From assembly GCF_040126305.1 (NCBI RefSeq), contig NZ_CP149511.1, forward strand, positions 1,426,001 to 1,490,000: a DNA stretch of 64,000 bases, read 5' to 3'. Position 1 is the first letter of the stretch. Each line of letters opens with the position of its first letter. The position numbers and the translations under genes were made by a program. Source of the DNA: Pararhizobium sp. A13. GTDB lineage: Bacteria > Pseudomonadota > Alphaproteobacteria > Rhizobiales > Rhizobiaceae. Below the pieces are notes generated by a model that was not told the origin of the DNA, ran no database searches, and saw nothing but the letters and a program-made list of their open reading frames with translations. Shown in pieces: positions 1 through 8,449 of the stretch.

Positions 1-251
1 TTGTCGGCGAGCGATGGCATCAGGCCATTGCACGCAAGAACTCGCTCTTCCCGGAAGCGACGCGGAGGTGCCAGAACCGGGGCGACCATCGCTACACGCC
101 GCAGGCCGCGAAATGAACAAAGTCGCTCCGCCCACCTGCCTCACTCATACGCTTCAACGCATCGCAGATGACTCGTCAAGTATCGAAATTGAGGTGCTCA
201 CGCCTTGGACTATTCCGCCTCGATGGCTTATCGCTATTTTGGGGCGCACCG
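1..251. other. Left edge: no supported gene
   Basis: One frame is open on the plus strand from the window edge to a TGA near position 114 (ending in Gln-Ala-Ala-Lys) and could be the 3' end of a gene that starts outside the window. The fragment is too short to place in a family. The rest up to the regulator gene holds nothing I can support. Confidence 0.3.
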
Positions 252-728
252 TCAAAACGGCAAGCGCGCATTGTCCTTGACTTCTTTCATGACGAAGAAG
301 GTGCGGGTCTGCCGGACGCCCGGCAGGGCAATCAACTTTTCTCCATGCAGCTTGTTGAAATCCGCCATGTCGCGGACGCGTATTTTGAGCAGGTAGTCGA
401 AATCACCTGCCACCAGATTGCAATCCAGCACATCCTTTATCGCCATCACCGCCCCTTCGAAGGCGGCGAAGCTCTCTGGCGTCGACCGGTCGAGGACCAC
501 GCCGACCATGACGAGAGCACCCAGACCGACCGCGGCCGGCGCAATTTCGGCCCGGACGCCGGTGATGTAGCCCTCGTCAAAGAGCCGCTGAGTGCGCCTG
601 TGGCAGGTGGCCGGGCTGACATTCACGAATTCCGCAAGCTCGGCGTTGGTCAGCCGTCCCTTTGATTGCAGGGCGCGCAGGATTTTAAGATCGATCTTGT
701 CGATGGACTCCATGGAAGAATCTTTCAT
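252..728 (-). CDS. acdR: Lrp/AsnC-family transcriptional regulator (AcdR-like)
   Basis: 158-residue protein of Lrp/AsnC size. An N-terminal winged HTH (about residues 8-60, including 'LTNAELAEFVNVSPATCHRRTQ') is followed by an RAM/effector domain (about 75-155). It is transcribed divergently from the ACC deaminase gene, with about 143 bp between start codons. In rhizobia and Pseudomonas an Lrp-type protein in this position (AcdR/AcdB context) activates acdS. The AcdR name therefore rests on family plus neighbourhood, not on specific residues. A second Met six codons in (start at 713) is equally possible, and neither start has a strong ribosome-binding site. Confidence 0.88.
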   Translation of the reverse strand: MKDSSMESIDKIDLKILRALQSKGRLTNAELAEFVNVSPATCHRRTQRLFDEGYITGVRAEIAPAAVGLGALVMVGVVLDRSTPESFAAFEGAVMAIKDVLDCNLVAGDFDYLLKIRVRDMADFNKLHGEKLIALPGVRQTRTFFVMKEVKDNARLPF

Positions 729-871
729 TAATTGCCAACAGAATAGATATATTGATAGATGCGGCAGCCATTATTAGATATATGTAACAAACTTTTCAAC
801 AATATTAGAGAGCACCTTTCACGGCATTTCTCCTACACTCTCCGTACAAAATCGATATGGAGGCCTGCTAG
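729..871. promoter_or_regulatory. acdR-acdS divergent promoter region
   Basis: AT-rich 143-bp intergenic region, in contrast to the GC-rich coding flanks. It has several near-palindromic A/T stretches (around 743-760 and 772-785) of the kind Lrp proteins bind. A TGGAGG ribosome-binding site sits about 8 nt before the acdS ATG. The exact Lrp boxes cannot be fixed by eye. Confidence 0.5.
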
Positions 872-1891
872 ATGTCGCTGCTCAATAAGTTCGAACGTTA
901 TCCGCTTACATTCGGCCCGACGCCGATCGAGCACCTTCCGAGGCTCACTGCAGCACTCGGGGGAAAGGTGGAGATTTACGCCAAGCGAGAGGACTGCAAC
1001 TCCGGCCTCGCGATGGGCGGCAACAAGCTCAGGAAGCTGGAATACATCGTACCGGATGCAATCGCATCGGGCGCGGATACGCTGGTCTCGATCGGCGGCG
1101 TTCAGTCGAACCACACACGGATGGTCGCCGCGACGGCTGCAAAGATCGGCATGAAATGCGTCGTGATCCAGGAGAAATGGGTTCCGCACTATGATGCCAT
1201 CTACGATCGTGTCGGCAACATCCTGATGACCCGCCTCATGGGCGCTGACAGCCGGCTCGTGGACGATGGCTTTGACATCGGCATCCGCAAGAGCTGGGAG
1301 GATGCCATCCAGTCGGTCAAGGACGGGGGCGGCAAACCCTACCCGATCCCTGCCGGAGCCTCGGTGCACAAATATGGCGCCCTCGGCTATATCGGCTTCG
1401 CCGAGGAGGTCGCGGCGCAGGAGAAAAAACTCGGTTTCAAGTTCGATTACATCGTCGTCTGCGTCGTCACCGGCTCCACGCAGGCGGGCATGATCGTGGG
1501 CTTTGCCGCGCAGGACCGGGCGGACCGGGTGATCGGCATCGACGCCTCCGGAACGCTCGAGCAGACCCGTGCGCAGGTTCGCCAGATCGTCGATGATACC
1601 GCCAGGCTTGTCGAGCTGGGCCGCGACGTCCGCGAAGATGAGATCATCATCAATCCCGACTACGCCTATCCCGCCTATGGCGTGCCCTCGGACGAAACCA
1701 ACGAGGCGATCCGGCTTGCCGCGCGCACGGAGGCGATGATCACCGACCCCGTCTACGAGGGCAAGTCGATGCAGGGCATGATCGACCTGACACGCAAAGG
1801 CTTTTTCCCCGAAGGTTCCAGGGTGCTTTACGCCCATCTCGGCGGCGCGCCCGCAATCAACGGCTACAGCTACTACTACAAGGACGGCTGA
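872..1891 (+). CDS. acdS: 1-aminocyclopropane-1-carboxylate (ACC) deaminase
   Basis: 339-residue PLP enzyme of tryptophan-synthase-beta fold that converts ACC, the plant ethylene precursor, to 2-oxobutyrate and ammonia in the cytoplasm. The PLP lysine is Lys52 in '[10 protein letters not shown]'. Residues that separate true ACC deaminase from the related D-cysteine desulfhydrase are present: Tyr295-Glu296 in '[11 protein letters not shown]' and Leu323 in 'YAHLGG'. Each is one residue later than in the Pseudomonas enzyme. The length is full and the start is supported by TGGAGG. Its divergent Lrp-type neighbour is the usual regulator. The enzyme lowers ethylene in the host plant and so favours root growth and nodulation. 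Confidence 0.97.
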   Translation: MSLLNKFERYPLTFGPTPIEHLPRLTAALGGKVEIYAKREDCNSGLAMGGNKLRKLEYIVPDAIASGADTLVSIGGVQSNHTRMVAATAAKIGMKCVVIQEKWVPHYDAIYDRVGNILMTRLMGADSRLVDDGFDIGIRKSWEDAIQSVKDGGGKPYPIPAGASVHKYGALGYIGFAEEVAAQEKKLGFKFDYIVVCVVTGSTQAGMIVGFAAQDRADRVIGIDASGTLEQTRAQVRQIVDDTARLVELGRDVREDEIIINPDYAYPAYGVPSDETNEAIRLAARTEAMITDPVYEGKSMQGMIDLTRKGFFPEGSRVLYAHLGGAPAINGYSYYYKDG

Positions 1892-2788
1892 GGCAGCGCT
1901 CTAACGCACCCAGACCTGGCATTCCCACGCAGCGCAACTGCCAAGGACGTATCATGACCCATTCTGTTCGAAGACACGGCCGAAGCTCTTTCGAAGTGAC
2001 TGCTTACTGCCCTCGATACCTACGGGCAATGCGACCGGCATGCTAAATATGAACCCGGCCGCACGCCGGGTTCATTTGCCGAAGATCATTCTCCAAAAGG
2101 CGGTTGGGAGAGCACGACACCGCCCAACTGCCTGAGCTCAGCTTGAAAGCGAGCCGCAGTTCGGTGGTTCGGTGGCCAAACCATGTCATCTTCCCAGTCC
2201 CTAAGAGTAAGGACCAAATGTGATGAAACAGGATTCTGAAGATTAAACCGCGCCAGTGCGTAGCAGATGGGTTGTGATTCCATTGTTTGCGGCACGCCTT
2301 GCCGAACGGCACGATGCCCAGGTATTGCTGCTTAAAGCGGGTGGCTCCCACGATCATGGAGCCCAGCCTTGGACTCGGAAGCTGGGATCGGAGCGTGACT
2401 GGGCCTTCGAGGGGCAGCTCAGCGCGATATGGTATGAAGCTCACCACGCAACCGGAACCTGCCGGTAGCGCGCAGCATCTGGGAGAGAAAATTCACTAAG
2501 GCCGCCGAGCGCAATCTTTTACTGATCGCCCGAAATGAAGGAGCGGGTTCATCCTTCACCGTGTCGAGAACATGCCGTTTGCGTCGCCAATTTCACTACA
2601 CGCCCTGGCGCGATTGGTCCCTACCCTGGCGGCATAACACCTTCGGGTTATATGCGGTCGCCATCCGCTCAGTCATGTTCTCGTCATAACAAAAAAACGA
2701 CGGGTGGAGACCTGCGCGGACCTAGCTGAATCGTCTGCACTGCGCGGTTTCCAAGAAGATCAACAAGAACTCTTCGCGGAGGCGGAAC
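1892..2788. other. Long intergenic stretch without a supported gene
   Basis: About 900 bp between acdS and the APC permease. It holds the terminator-like hairpin at 2049-2075. Open frames exist on both strands around 2043-2500 (the longest is 134 codons, minus strand), but they show no domain, no good ribosome-binding site and no codon bias, so I do not call them. Around 2630-2653 an imperfect hairpin with a TTCG loop lies upstream of the permease. The stretch could be a decayed mobile-element or gene remnant. Confidence 0.5.
2049..2075. terminator. Hairpin, probable acdS terminator
   Basis: Perfect 11-bp inverted repeat (arms ATGAACCCGGC and GCCGGGTTCAT) around a CGCAC loop, followed by TTTGCC. 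It lies about 158 nt after the acdS stop codon. There is no long T-run, which is common for rhizobial terminators. Confidence 0.6.
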
Positions 2789-4120
2789 ATGAACAACACT
2801 GTGAAACTTGATCGTACGCTCGGGCTCTGGTCCGTCGTGCTCTTCGGCCTGGCCTACATGACGCCGATGATCGTCTTCGGCACCTTCGGCGCGCTGGCAA
2901 CAGCAAGCCAAGGGACGACGGCGATGGCCTATCTCGTAGCCGCCGGAGCAATCCTCCTAACAGCCATCAGCTACGGCGTCATGGCGCGCGTTTATCCGGT
3001 TGCCGGATCGGCCTATACCTACGCCCGCAGATCGATCAACCCGAGCGTCGGCTTCCTCGTCGGCTGGGCGGTTCTGCTCGACTATTTCTTCCTGCCAATG
3101 GTGATCTGGCTGATCGGCGCTGCCTATCTGACATCCGCTTTCCCCGCCATACCAGCCTGGGCCTGGATCATCGGTTTCATCTCGGTGACCACGGTCGTCA
3201 ACGTCGTCGGCATCGCTTTTGCCAACCGCATCAATTTCATCCTCATGCTGGTGCAGCTCGCGGTTCTGGCAGCGTTCGTTTTCCTGGCTGCGTGGTATGT
3301 CGTTACGCTGAACGGGCCCGGCGGCCTTGCCTCCGTCACGCCCTTCTTCAAGGCGGACGTGCCGTTCTCCGCTTCCGTCGCCGGCGCTGCCATCGCCGCT
3401 TACTCGTTCCTCGGTTTTGACGCGGTATCCACTCTGACGGAAGAAACCAAGGACGCAAAGCGCACAATGCCGAGGGCGATCCTGATCACGGCCCTCGCCG
3501 GCGGCCTGATCTTCATAGCCTCTTCCTATGTCACGCAGCTTGCCCATCCGGGTTTCGAATTTATTGCCGTCGATGCCGCAGCCTCCGAAATTGCCAAATC
3601 GATCGGCGGCGATCTGTTCGTCACGATCTTCCTGGCCACCCTTGTCATTGCGCAGTTTACGTCGGGGCTTGCCGCCCAGGCGAGCGTCGGTCGCCTGCTC
3701 TACGCCATGGGCCGCGACAAGGTGCTGCCATCATCCTTCTTCGGCAGCCTCCATCCGAAGTGGCATACGCCTGTGCTTAACCTCATCGTCGTCGGCATTG
3801 TCGGCCTGCTGGCGTTGACCATGGACGTCACGACATCCACCTCCTTCATCAACTTCGGCGCATTCCTAGCCTTCACGGCCGTCAATATCTCAGTGATCGC
3901 GCTATATCTCAAGGACAACGCAGAGGTTAAGCCGCTGGGCGCCCTCATTGGCCTCGTCATCCCGTCGGCCGCGGCCGTCTGCGATCTCTTCCTGCTCTGG
4001 AATCTCGACAGCAATGCCAAGATTCTCGGTCTCGTCTGGCTGTTGATCGGCGTTGTCTATCTTGCCTATCTAACGCGCGTCTTCCAGACGGCTCCTCCGG
4101 AAATGGACTTTGCGGAATAG
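2789..4120 (+). CDS. APC-superfamily amino acid/amine permease
   Basis: 443-residue integral membrane protein with about 12 hydrophobic segments. The N-terminus 'LGLWSVVLFGLAYMTPMIVFG' has the first-helix pattern of APC transporters (amino acid-polyamine-organocation; YeeF/PuuP/EutP-like subgroups). A conserved 'YSFLGFDAVSTLTEETKDAKRTMPRAI' region, as in APC members, lies around residues 204-230. It converges on a LuxR-type regulator that is itself divergent from an amidase, so the three may form an amide or amine uptake-and-hydrolysis module (inference). The substrate is not predictable. The ATG is preceded by GGAGG about 10 nt upstream. Confidence 0.9.
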   Translation: MNNTVKLDRTLGLWSVVLFGLAYMTPMIVFGTFGALATASQGTTAMAYLVAAGAILLTAISYGVMARVYPVAGSAYTYARRSINPSVGFLVGWAVLLDYFFLPMVIWLIGAAYLTSAFPAIPAWAWIIGFISVTTVVNVVGIAFANRINFILMLVQLAVLAAFVFLAAWYVVTLNGPGGLASVTPFFKADVPFSASVAGAAIAAYSFLGFDAVSTLTEETKDAKRTMPRAILITALAGGLIFIASSYVTQLAHPGFEFIAVDAAASEIAKSIGGDLFVTIFLATLVIAQFTSGLAAQASVGRLLYAMGRDKVLPSSFFGSLHPKWHTPVLNLIVVGIVGLLALTMDVTTSTSFINFGAFLAFTAVNISVIALYLKDNAEVKPLGALIGLVIPSAAAVCDLFLLWNLDSNAKILGLVWLLIGVVYLAYLTRVFQTAPPEMDFAE

Positions 4121-4134
4121 TCCAGCAGATCAGA

Positions 4135-4163
4135 ATGAGGCTCAGCCTGCGGCGGGGCCTCAT
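4135..4163. terminator. Possible bidirectional terminator between convergent genes
   Basis: Inverted repeat ATGAGGC / GCCTCAT with a GC-rich 15-nt loop, between the end of the permease and the end of the convergent LuxR-type gene (it overlaps that stop codon). Position is the main support. Confidence 0.3.
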
Positions 4164-4942
4164 GCCAGGAACAGGCGGAACAACTCCGCCTGGCTCGATA
4201 TGTTCAGCTTTGAGTAAACCTGCCGACGATGCACCTTGACCGTATTCGGAGACAGGGAGAGGACCGCAGCAAGCGAGAGATTGGAATGTCCCTTTAGGAT
4301 CAGCGTGACGATCTCAAGCTCGCGTTTGGTGAGCAAGGGATGCTCGATCTTCGAGGCTGGCGGCGCAGTCTTGATAGCGAGAGAGATGTTCGGGATGTGG
4401 AACCAGTGCCGTTCACCCAACGCACAAACGACCGGAGCGGCGGATCGCAGACGTTTCAGATCTTCGCTGGAAAACAGGGGTGCTATACCCGTCCTCGATA
4501 GAGAGAGAACGCCGACAAAGTTGCTTTCAAGTTTCATTACGAAGCCGATCTCGTCGACGATCTCGGTTGTCGCGTAGTGCAGCCGGAAATATTCGGTCTG
4601 TGCGAAATCATCGGGCGCGAGATCGCGCATCACGATCATGCGTTTGCTGTCGTTGGCGCGGACGGCATCGTAGAACGGGTCGAGCACGAAAGCCCCCGCC
4701 AAATAGCGATCGACGATAATCGACCGCTTGGCGACGATACTTTCGTTGTAGAGATCGAAAGCGTTGCCATCTGGAGAATAGACGAAGCCGTTCATCATCT
4801 GGAACGGAGACAGAAGGCGCAGCGCAGCTGCCAAGGCATCGGGAAATTCGTGCGAGCCGATCGCGCTTGCTGCAGCACCGAGACTGGCATTCCAGACATC
4901 AAAAGACGGCGTCCCTGTGTGCGATACGGCAGTAAAACTCAT
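4160..4942 (-). CDS. LuxR-family (HTH) transcriptional regulator
   Basis: 260-residue regulator. The C-terminal 65 residues are a LuxR/GerE HTH ('LTKRELEIVTLILKGHSNLSLAAVLSLSPNTVKVHRRQVYSKL...'). The N-terminal about 190 residues are a sensor region without the AHL-binding signature or a receiver Asp pattern, so the ligand is unknown. The start at 4942 is chosen because GGAAAGG lies about 8 nt upstream; a longer frame to 5032 has a Cys-rich unlikely N-terminus. It is divergent from the amidase with about 104 bp between starts, so it probably regulates the amidase and perhaps the permease. Confidence 0.85.
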   Translation of the reverse strand: MSFTAVSHTGTPSFDVWNASLGAAASAIGSHEFPDALAAALRLLSPFQMMNGFVYSPDGNAFDLYNESIVAKRSIIVDRYLAGAFVLDPFYDAVRANDSKRMIVMRDLAPDDFAQTEYFRLHYATTEIVDEIGFVMKLESNFVGVLSLSRTGIAPLFSSEDLKRLRSAAPVVCALGERHWFHIPNISLAIKTAPPASKIEHPLLTKRELEIVTLILKGHSNLSLAAVLSLSPNTVKVHRRQVYSKLNISSQAELFRLFLA

Positions 4943-5046
4943 CGAAAATACGGACCTTTCCCAAAACCAGAAATGGCATCGCTCCCCGCAGCAAGCACGC
5001 TTTGCCAGCGAAATGCAATAAGCTCGAAACAACGGAAAAAGACCTC

Positions 5047-6471
5047 ATGAACAAGCTTCAGAACGTCCTTTCAGCGCGCCATCCGCTGGACCTGCCGGCC
5101 ACCGAAATCGCAAACGGCATTTGTTCGCGACAGTTCACCGCCGAGGCCGTTGTAACGGAATCCATCCGCCGGGCAAAAACTGTCAATGCGACGCTCAATG
5201 CGTTCACGGTGATCCGCGATGAGGAGGCGCTCGCTTCGGCGCGTAGCGCGGACCAGGCAATCGCGAACGGCAAGACTGGCGGCCCGCTGCATGGCGTGCC
5301 CTTCGCGGCCAAGGATCTGACCCCGACGAAGGGAGACCTGACCACGCTCGGATCCTGGACTTCTGGCGATTGGGTGCCGGAAGAAACCACGCTCTGCATA
5401 CGCAGGCTTGAAGAGGCCGGCGCCATTCTGATCGGCAAGACCACCACGCCGGAATTCGCGTATGCAAGCTTCACGAAAAGCCCGCGATGGGGCGCCACCC
5501 GCAATCCGTGGGATCCTGAACGAACTCCCGGCGGCTCCTCCGGCGGCTCGGCTGTGGCGGTCGCGACGGGCGTCGTACCGTTTGCGGAAGGCACCGACAT
5601 GGGAGGCTCCGTGCGCATTCCTGCAGCCTTCTGCGGCGTGGTCGGGCTGAAGCCAAGCCTTGGACGCATCCCCATGACGATCCTGCCAAGCGTCTTTGAC
5701 AACATCTCGCATTTCGGACCGCTGGCTCGGACCATCGGTGATGCCATCGCCTTCATGGACACAGCCAGCGGCCCCAGCGATGACGACATCATGTCGCTCC
5801 CACTGAGTTTTTCTGCGGACACCGCGCGAGCGGGAAGCTTAGAAGGCAAGCGTTTCGCATTCTCAATGGATCTCGGATATTATCAGGTCCAGTCCGAAGT
5901 CGAAGTTGTCATGCGCAAGGCGATCGAGAAAATTCGCGGCCTGGGTGCTGTCGTCGACGAGGTGCCGATGCAGTGGACCCGGGCCGTCAACGACCGATGG
6001 TTCGACGTCTGGTGCGTGTTCATGTCGTCCTTTTTTGGTGACAGGCTGACACAACATGAACATCATATGGACCCGGCCGTCGTCTCGATGATCGAGCGCG
6101 GGCTGGTCGCTAACGCGACGGACTACAAACGAGTGGAATTGCTCCGAACCTCGATGTGGCGGGACATGGCAAAACTTTTTGAAACCTACGATGCGCTGCT
6201 GTGCCCGACCTGCGCGACCACCGCCCCATCGTTGAACGAGTCAGACGACGACTACGTCGCGACATTGCCGGACGGCAACTTTGCGGGCCTGGACATTACC
6301 TGTCCTTTCAACCTGCTGCCCCAGCTTCCCGCTCTATCGCTGCCTGCCGGACTTGCGTCCAACGGTTTGCCGGTCGGGCTTCAGGTCGTCGGCCGGCGCT
6401 TTGCCGACGAACAGGTCTTGTCTCTTGGGGCTGGTATTGAGGTAGCTTTGTCATCGAATGGGAAGCAGTGA
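5047..6471 (+). CDS. Amidase (amidase-signature family)
   Basis: 474-residue serine hydrolase of the amidase-signature family, which hydrolyses carboxamides to acid and ammonia. The Ser-cisSer-Lys triad is visible: Lys89 in 'PFAAKDLTP', cis-Ser164 in 'PGGSSGGSAVAVATG' and nucleophile Ser188 in 'DMGGSVRIPA'. The C-terminal 'LPAGLASNGLPVGLQVVGRRFADE' is the normal end of the family. The ATG at 5047 follows GGAAAAAG; an upstream in-frame ATG at 5002 adds 15 unconserved residues. Not part of a gatCAB operon, so a catabolic amidase rather than the tRNA amidotransferase subunit. Substrate unknown. Confidence 0.93.
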   Translation: MNKLQNVLSARHPLDLPATEIANGICSRQFTAEAVVTESIRRAKTVNATLNAFTVIRDEEALASARSADQAIANGKTGGPLHGVPFAAKDLTPTKGDLTTLGSWTSGDWVPEETTLCIRRLEEAGAILIGKTTTPEFAYASFTKSPRWGATRNPWDPERTPGGSSGGSAVAVATGVVPFAEGTDMGGSVRIPAAFCGVVGLKPSLGRIPMTILPSVFDNISHFGPLARTIGDAIAFMDTASGPSDDDIMSLPLSFSADTARAGSLEGKRFAFSMDLGYYQVQSEVEVVMRKAIEKIRGLGAVVDEVPMQWTRAVNDRWFDVWCVFMSSFFGDRLTQHEHHMDPAVVSMIERGLVANATDYKRVELLRTSMWRDMAKLFETYDALLCPTCATTAPSLNESDDDYVATLPDGNFAGLDITCPFNLLPQLPALSLPAGLASNGLPVGLQVVGRRFADEQVLSLGAGIEVALSSNGKQ

Positions 6472-6478
6472 GCCGCGC

Positions 6479-6805
6479 CTATGCTGCCGGTGGACGATAG
6501 CGTATAGACTTAGCCTTTCCCAGGGCTTCCATCGTATCCTCGACGGTGAGGAGGACAGTGGTCTCAAAAGAACTGAGCGCGCCTCCCGCGCCTATAGCAA
6601 GCGCGACAGCCGCCATCGATACGTTGTCGGGCGCCTCCCACAGATTCCAACCATCATGCTCGCCAAAGGCGTACCAGAACCCATGGAGCTTTCCGCCCAC
6701 AGATTCAATGTAAGTACGTGCCGCGTCTCGGCGATCCTCCGGGTTTTCGATCATCCGCGCCCAAGTCTCGGGCGTGTAGCTGAATCGCGTAAGATACATG
6801 GCCAT
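6479..6805 (-). CDS. GYD-domain protein
   Basis: 108-residue small protein of the GYD family: 'MYLTRFSYTPETWARMIENPEDRRDAARTYIESVGGKL' followed by 'FGEHDGWNLWEAPDN' and 'TVEDTMEALGKAK'. These are ferredoxin-like, probably dimeric cytoplasmic proteins of unknown function, common in rhizobia. GGAGGAGG lies 6 nt before the ATG. It converges on the amidase with a 7-bp gap, and no partner gene is apparent. Confidence 0.85.
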   Translation of the reverse strand: MAMYLTRFSYTPETWARMIENPEDRRDAARTYIESVGGKLHGFWYAFGEHDGWNLWEAPDNVSMAAVALAIGAGGALSSFETTVLLTVEDTMEALGKAKSIRYRPPAA

Positions 6806-7002
6806 GGTTTGCCTCCTCCGTCAGGATGACGCAGTTAACGCTCAAGCCGGGGAGAACGCGAGTCATTTCCAATGTGCCGGTTTGTCGTGCCGGATGGTTT
6901 CAACCTTGCTGCTTTTTGGGCCGGAGCGTTGGTAGCGACTTTGTGGTAATGCTCATCGTGCGGATTTTCTCTAAACCGACCGTGTCGGGGGAGTGATCCT
7001 CG
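6806..7002. other. Intergenic, upstream of the GYD gene
   Basis: About 200 bp that includes the ribosome-binding site and presumably the promoter of the GYD gene, and the 3' flank of the binding-protein gene at 7003. No repeat or strong hairpin was recognised. Confidence 0.4.
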
Positions 7003-8298
7003 TCAGCCGGCCTTGATCGTGTTCCTCCCCTCGCTCACCAACCGTGCGGCAGCATCCGCGACGGAGATCGTGTCGAAGGCAAGCTCGTCGGTGATGGGGC
7101 GCAGGATGCTGATGTCGAACTCCGTCGATCCGATCGGCGCCGGCGGCGGATAGCTACCCACTTGGTCCTTCAGTCCGTTGATGTAGTCGATTGTCGCCCG
7201 CTCGGTCGGATTGAGCGTCGGCAGGATGGCTTCGCGCACCGCCGGCGACATCGGGACACCACGTTCAACCCCGAGCAACTTGCCAGCCTCCACGTCATTG
7301 ACGAAGAAATTGATGAATTTGACGGCTTCCTCGGCGCGCTCGGTCGTGGCGCCGATGCTCCAGATGAGAGCCGGGCGATAGTAGTGGCCGGACGGTCCGC
7401 CTTTCGTCTCGCGCGGCAGCATGCTGATGCCCAACTTGCCTTTCATCAGCAGTTGGTAGCCGACCATCTGGTTCGAATAGGCCATGCCCATGGCGGAGTT
7501 GCCAAGTGCCAGGCAGTTCGTGTCGATCGTGTTCTGGTCGATTGTCTGGATATCGGCGCCGACGGTGCCGCCACGCTTGCGCAGGTCTTCCCAGTAGGCG
7601 AACCATTCCTTGGCGTCCTCGACGCCGAAGCCGAGACCGTTTTCGTTGTAGAGGCTGCTACCGCGCTGTCTCAGCCAGGCATCGAACACATAGCTGTAGC
7701 GTGCGCCGTAAGGGCCGCCCCAAAAGGTCTTCTTGCCGGCCGCCTTGGTCATCTCGACGGCGATGTCGGCATATTCCTTCCAGGTCGTATCCTGTCCGGG
7801 CGGCGTGATGCCGGCCTTGGCAAATACGTCGGCGTCGTAGAACAGCGAGAACGAATTGAGGCCGAGACCGACACCCCAAAGCTTGCCGTCCACTGTCGTC
7901 AAATTCAGCATGTCCTTGCCGAAGGTGTCGACTTGCAGAGACGATGGAATGAAGGGATCGAGCGCGAGGCACGCGCCACGCTTCGAATAGTCGGAAATCG
8001 TCCGTGGTTCGAGCTGGAAGATGTCGGCGATCGAGCGCCCGGCCATCTGGGTGGAGACCTTGGTCCAGTAGGCGTCGCCATTCAGGGACTCGCCGACGAT
8101 CGCTGTTCCCGGGTTCTTCTCCTGATAGAGCTTGGCGACCGCAATCGTGCGCTTGGCGCGATCGTTCGAGCCCCACCACATGGCACGCAGCTTCGCGTCG
8201 CCTGCCGCAAAGGCCAGCCGCCCGCCGCCCGCGCCGAACGCGAGACCAGTGGCTGCGCCCGCCGAGCCGAGTATGAATGAACGTCGGTTGATGAGCAT
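7003..8298 (-). CDS. ABC sugar-transporter extracellular binding protein (orphan)
   Basis: 431-residue family-1 solute-binding protein. The N-terminus is a twin-arginine signal (Asn-Arg-Arg-Ser-Phe-Ile-Leu, then a small hydrophobic stretch ending AFAAG), so it is exported folded to the periplasm. It is clearly paralogous to the binding protein at 20199-21488: shared 'WWGS', 'WLRQRG', 'LGVERG', and a late Pro-rich 'PPPAP' segment. No permease or ATPase gene adjoins it, so it may deliver substrate to the permeases at 21494-23333 (inference). Start 8298 has GGGAGGA at good spacing; an ATG two codons upstream sits too close. Divergent from a LacI regulator. Confidence 0.9.
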   Translation of the reverse strand: MLINRRSFILGSAGAATGLAFGAGGGRLAFAAGDAKLRAMWWGSNDRAKRTIAVAKLYQEKNPGTAIVGESLNGDAYWTKVSTQMAGRSIADIFQLEPRTISDYSKRGACLALDPFIPSSLQVDTFGKDMLNLTTVDGKLWGVGLGLNSFSLFYDADVFAKAGITPPGQDTTWKEYADIAVEMTKAAGKKTFWGGPYGARYSYVFDAWLRQRGSSLYNENGLGFGVEDAKEWFAYWEDLRKRGGTVGADIQTIDQNTIDTNCLALGNSAMGMAYSNQMVGYQLLMKGKLGISMLPRETKGGPSGHYYRPALIWSIGATTERAEEAVKFINFFVNDVEAGKLLGVERGVPMSPAVREAILPTLNPTERATIDYINGLKDQVGSYPPPAPIGSTEFDISILRPITDELAFDTISVADAAARLVSEGRNTIKAG

Positions 8299-8373
8299 AG
8301 ACATTCCTCCCTGTTGTTACAGCCCCGCTCACGCTCCTCCTGCGCAAGTCGAGGCGGACCATGAAGCGAAGAA

Positions 8374-8440
8374 TTATGCAAAATAAACAAAAATGCAAGA
8401 ATTTATCTTTTTTATTGCAAATTTGCATAATTTGCATAAT
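8374..8440. promoter_or_regulatory. Putative LacI operator cluster (TTATGCAAA sites)
   Basis: Three copies of a 9-mer between the divergent binding-protein and LacI genes: TTATGCAAA at 8374-8382, and TTTGCATAA at 8422-8430 and 8431-8439. The middle area also holds the palindrome TGCAAATTTGCA (8416-8427). The region is very AT-rich. The arrangement suggests that the LacI protein represses both divergent transcription units. Binding is inferred. Confidence 0.6.
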
Positions 8441-8449
8441 GTTTGCGGC

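Noticed and set aside
833..1837. 334-codon frame antisense to acdS
   Set aside because: Shadow of a well-supported gene in GC-rich DNA.
872..1891. D-cysteine desulfhydrase as an alternative for acdS
   Set aside because: Tyr295-Glu296 and Leu323 match ACC deaminase, and the Lrp-type divergent regulator supports it.
2043..2499. Overlapping frames on both strands in the acdS-permease gap (134 codons minus, 70 codons plus)
   Set aside because: No domain, no ribosome-binding site, and similar length open on both strands. Could be a remnant but cannot be supported.
5047..6471. GatA subunit of the tRNA amidotransferase
   Set aside because: No gatB or gatC beside it; regulator and permease neighbours indicate a catabolic amidase.
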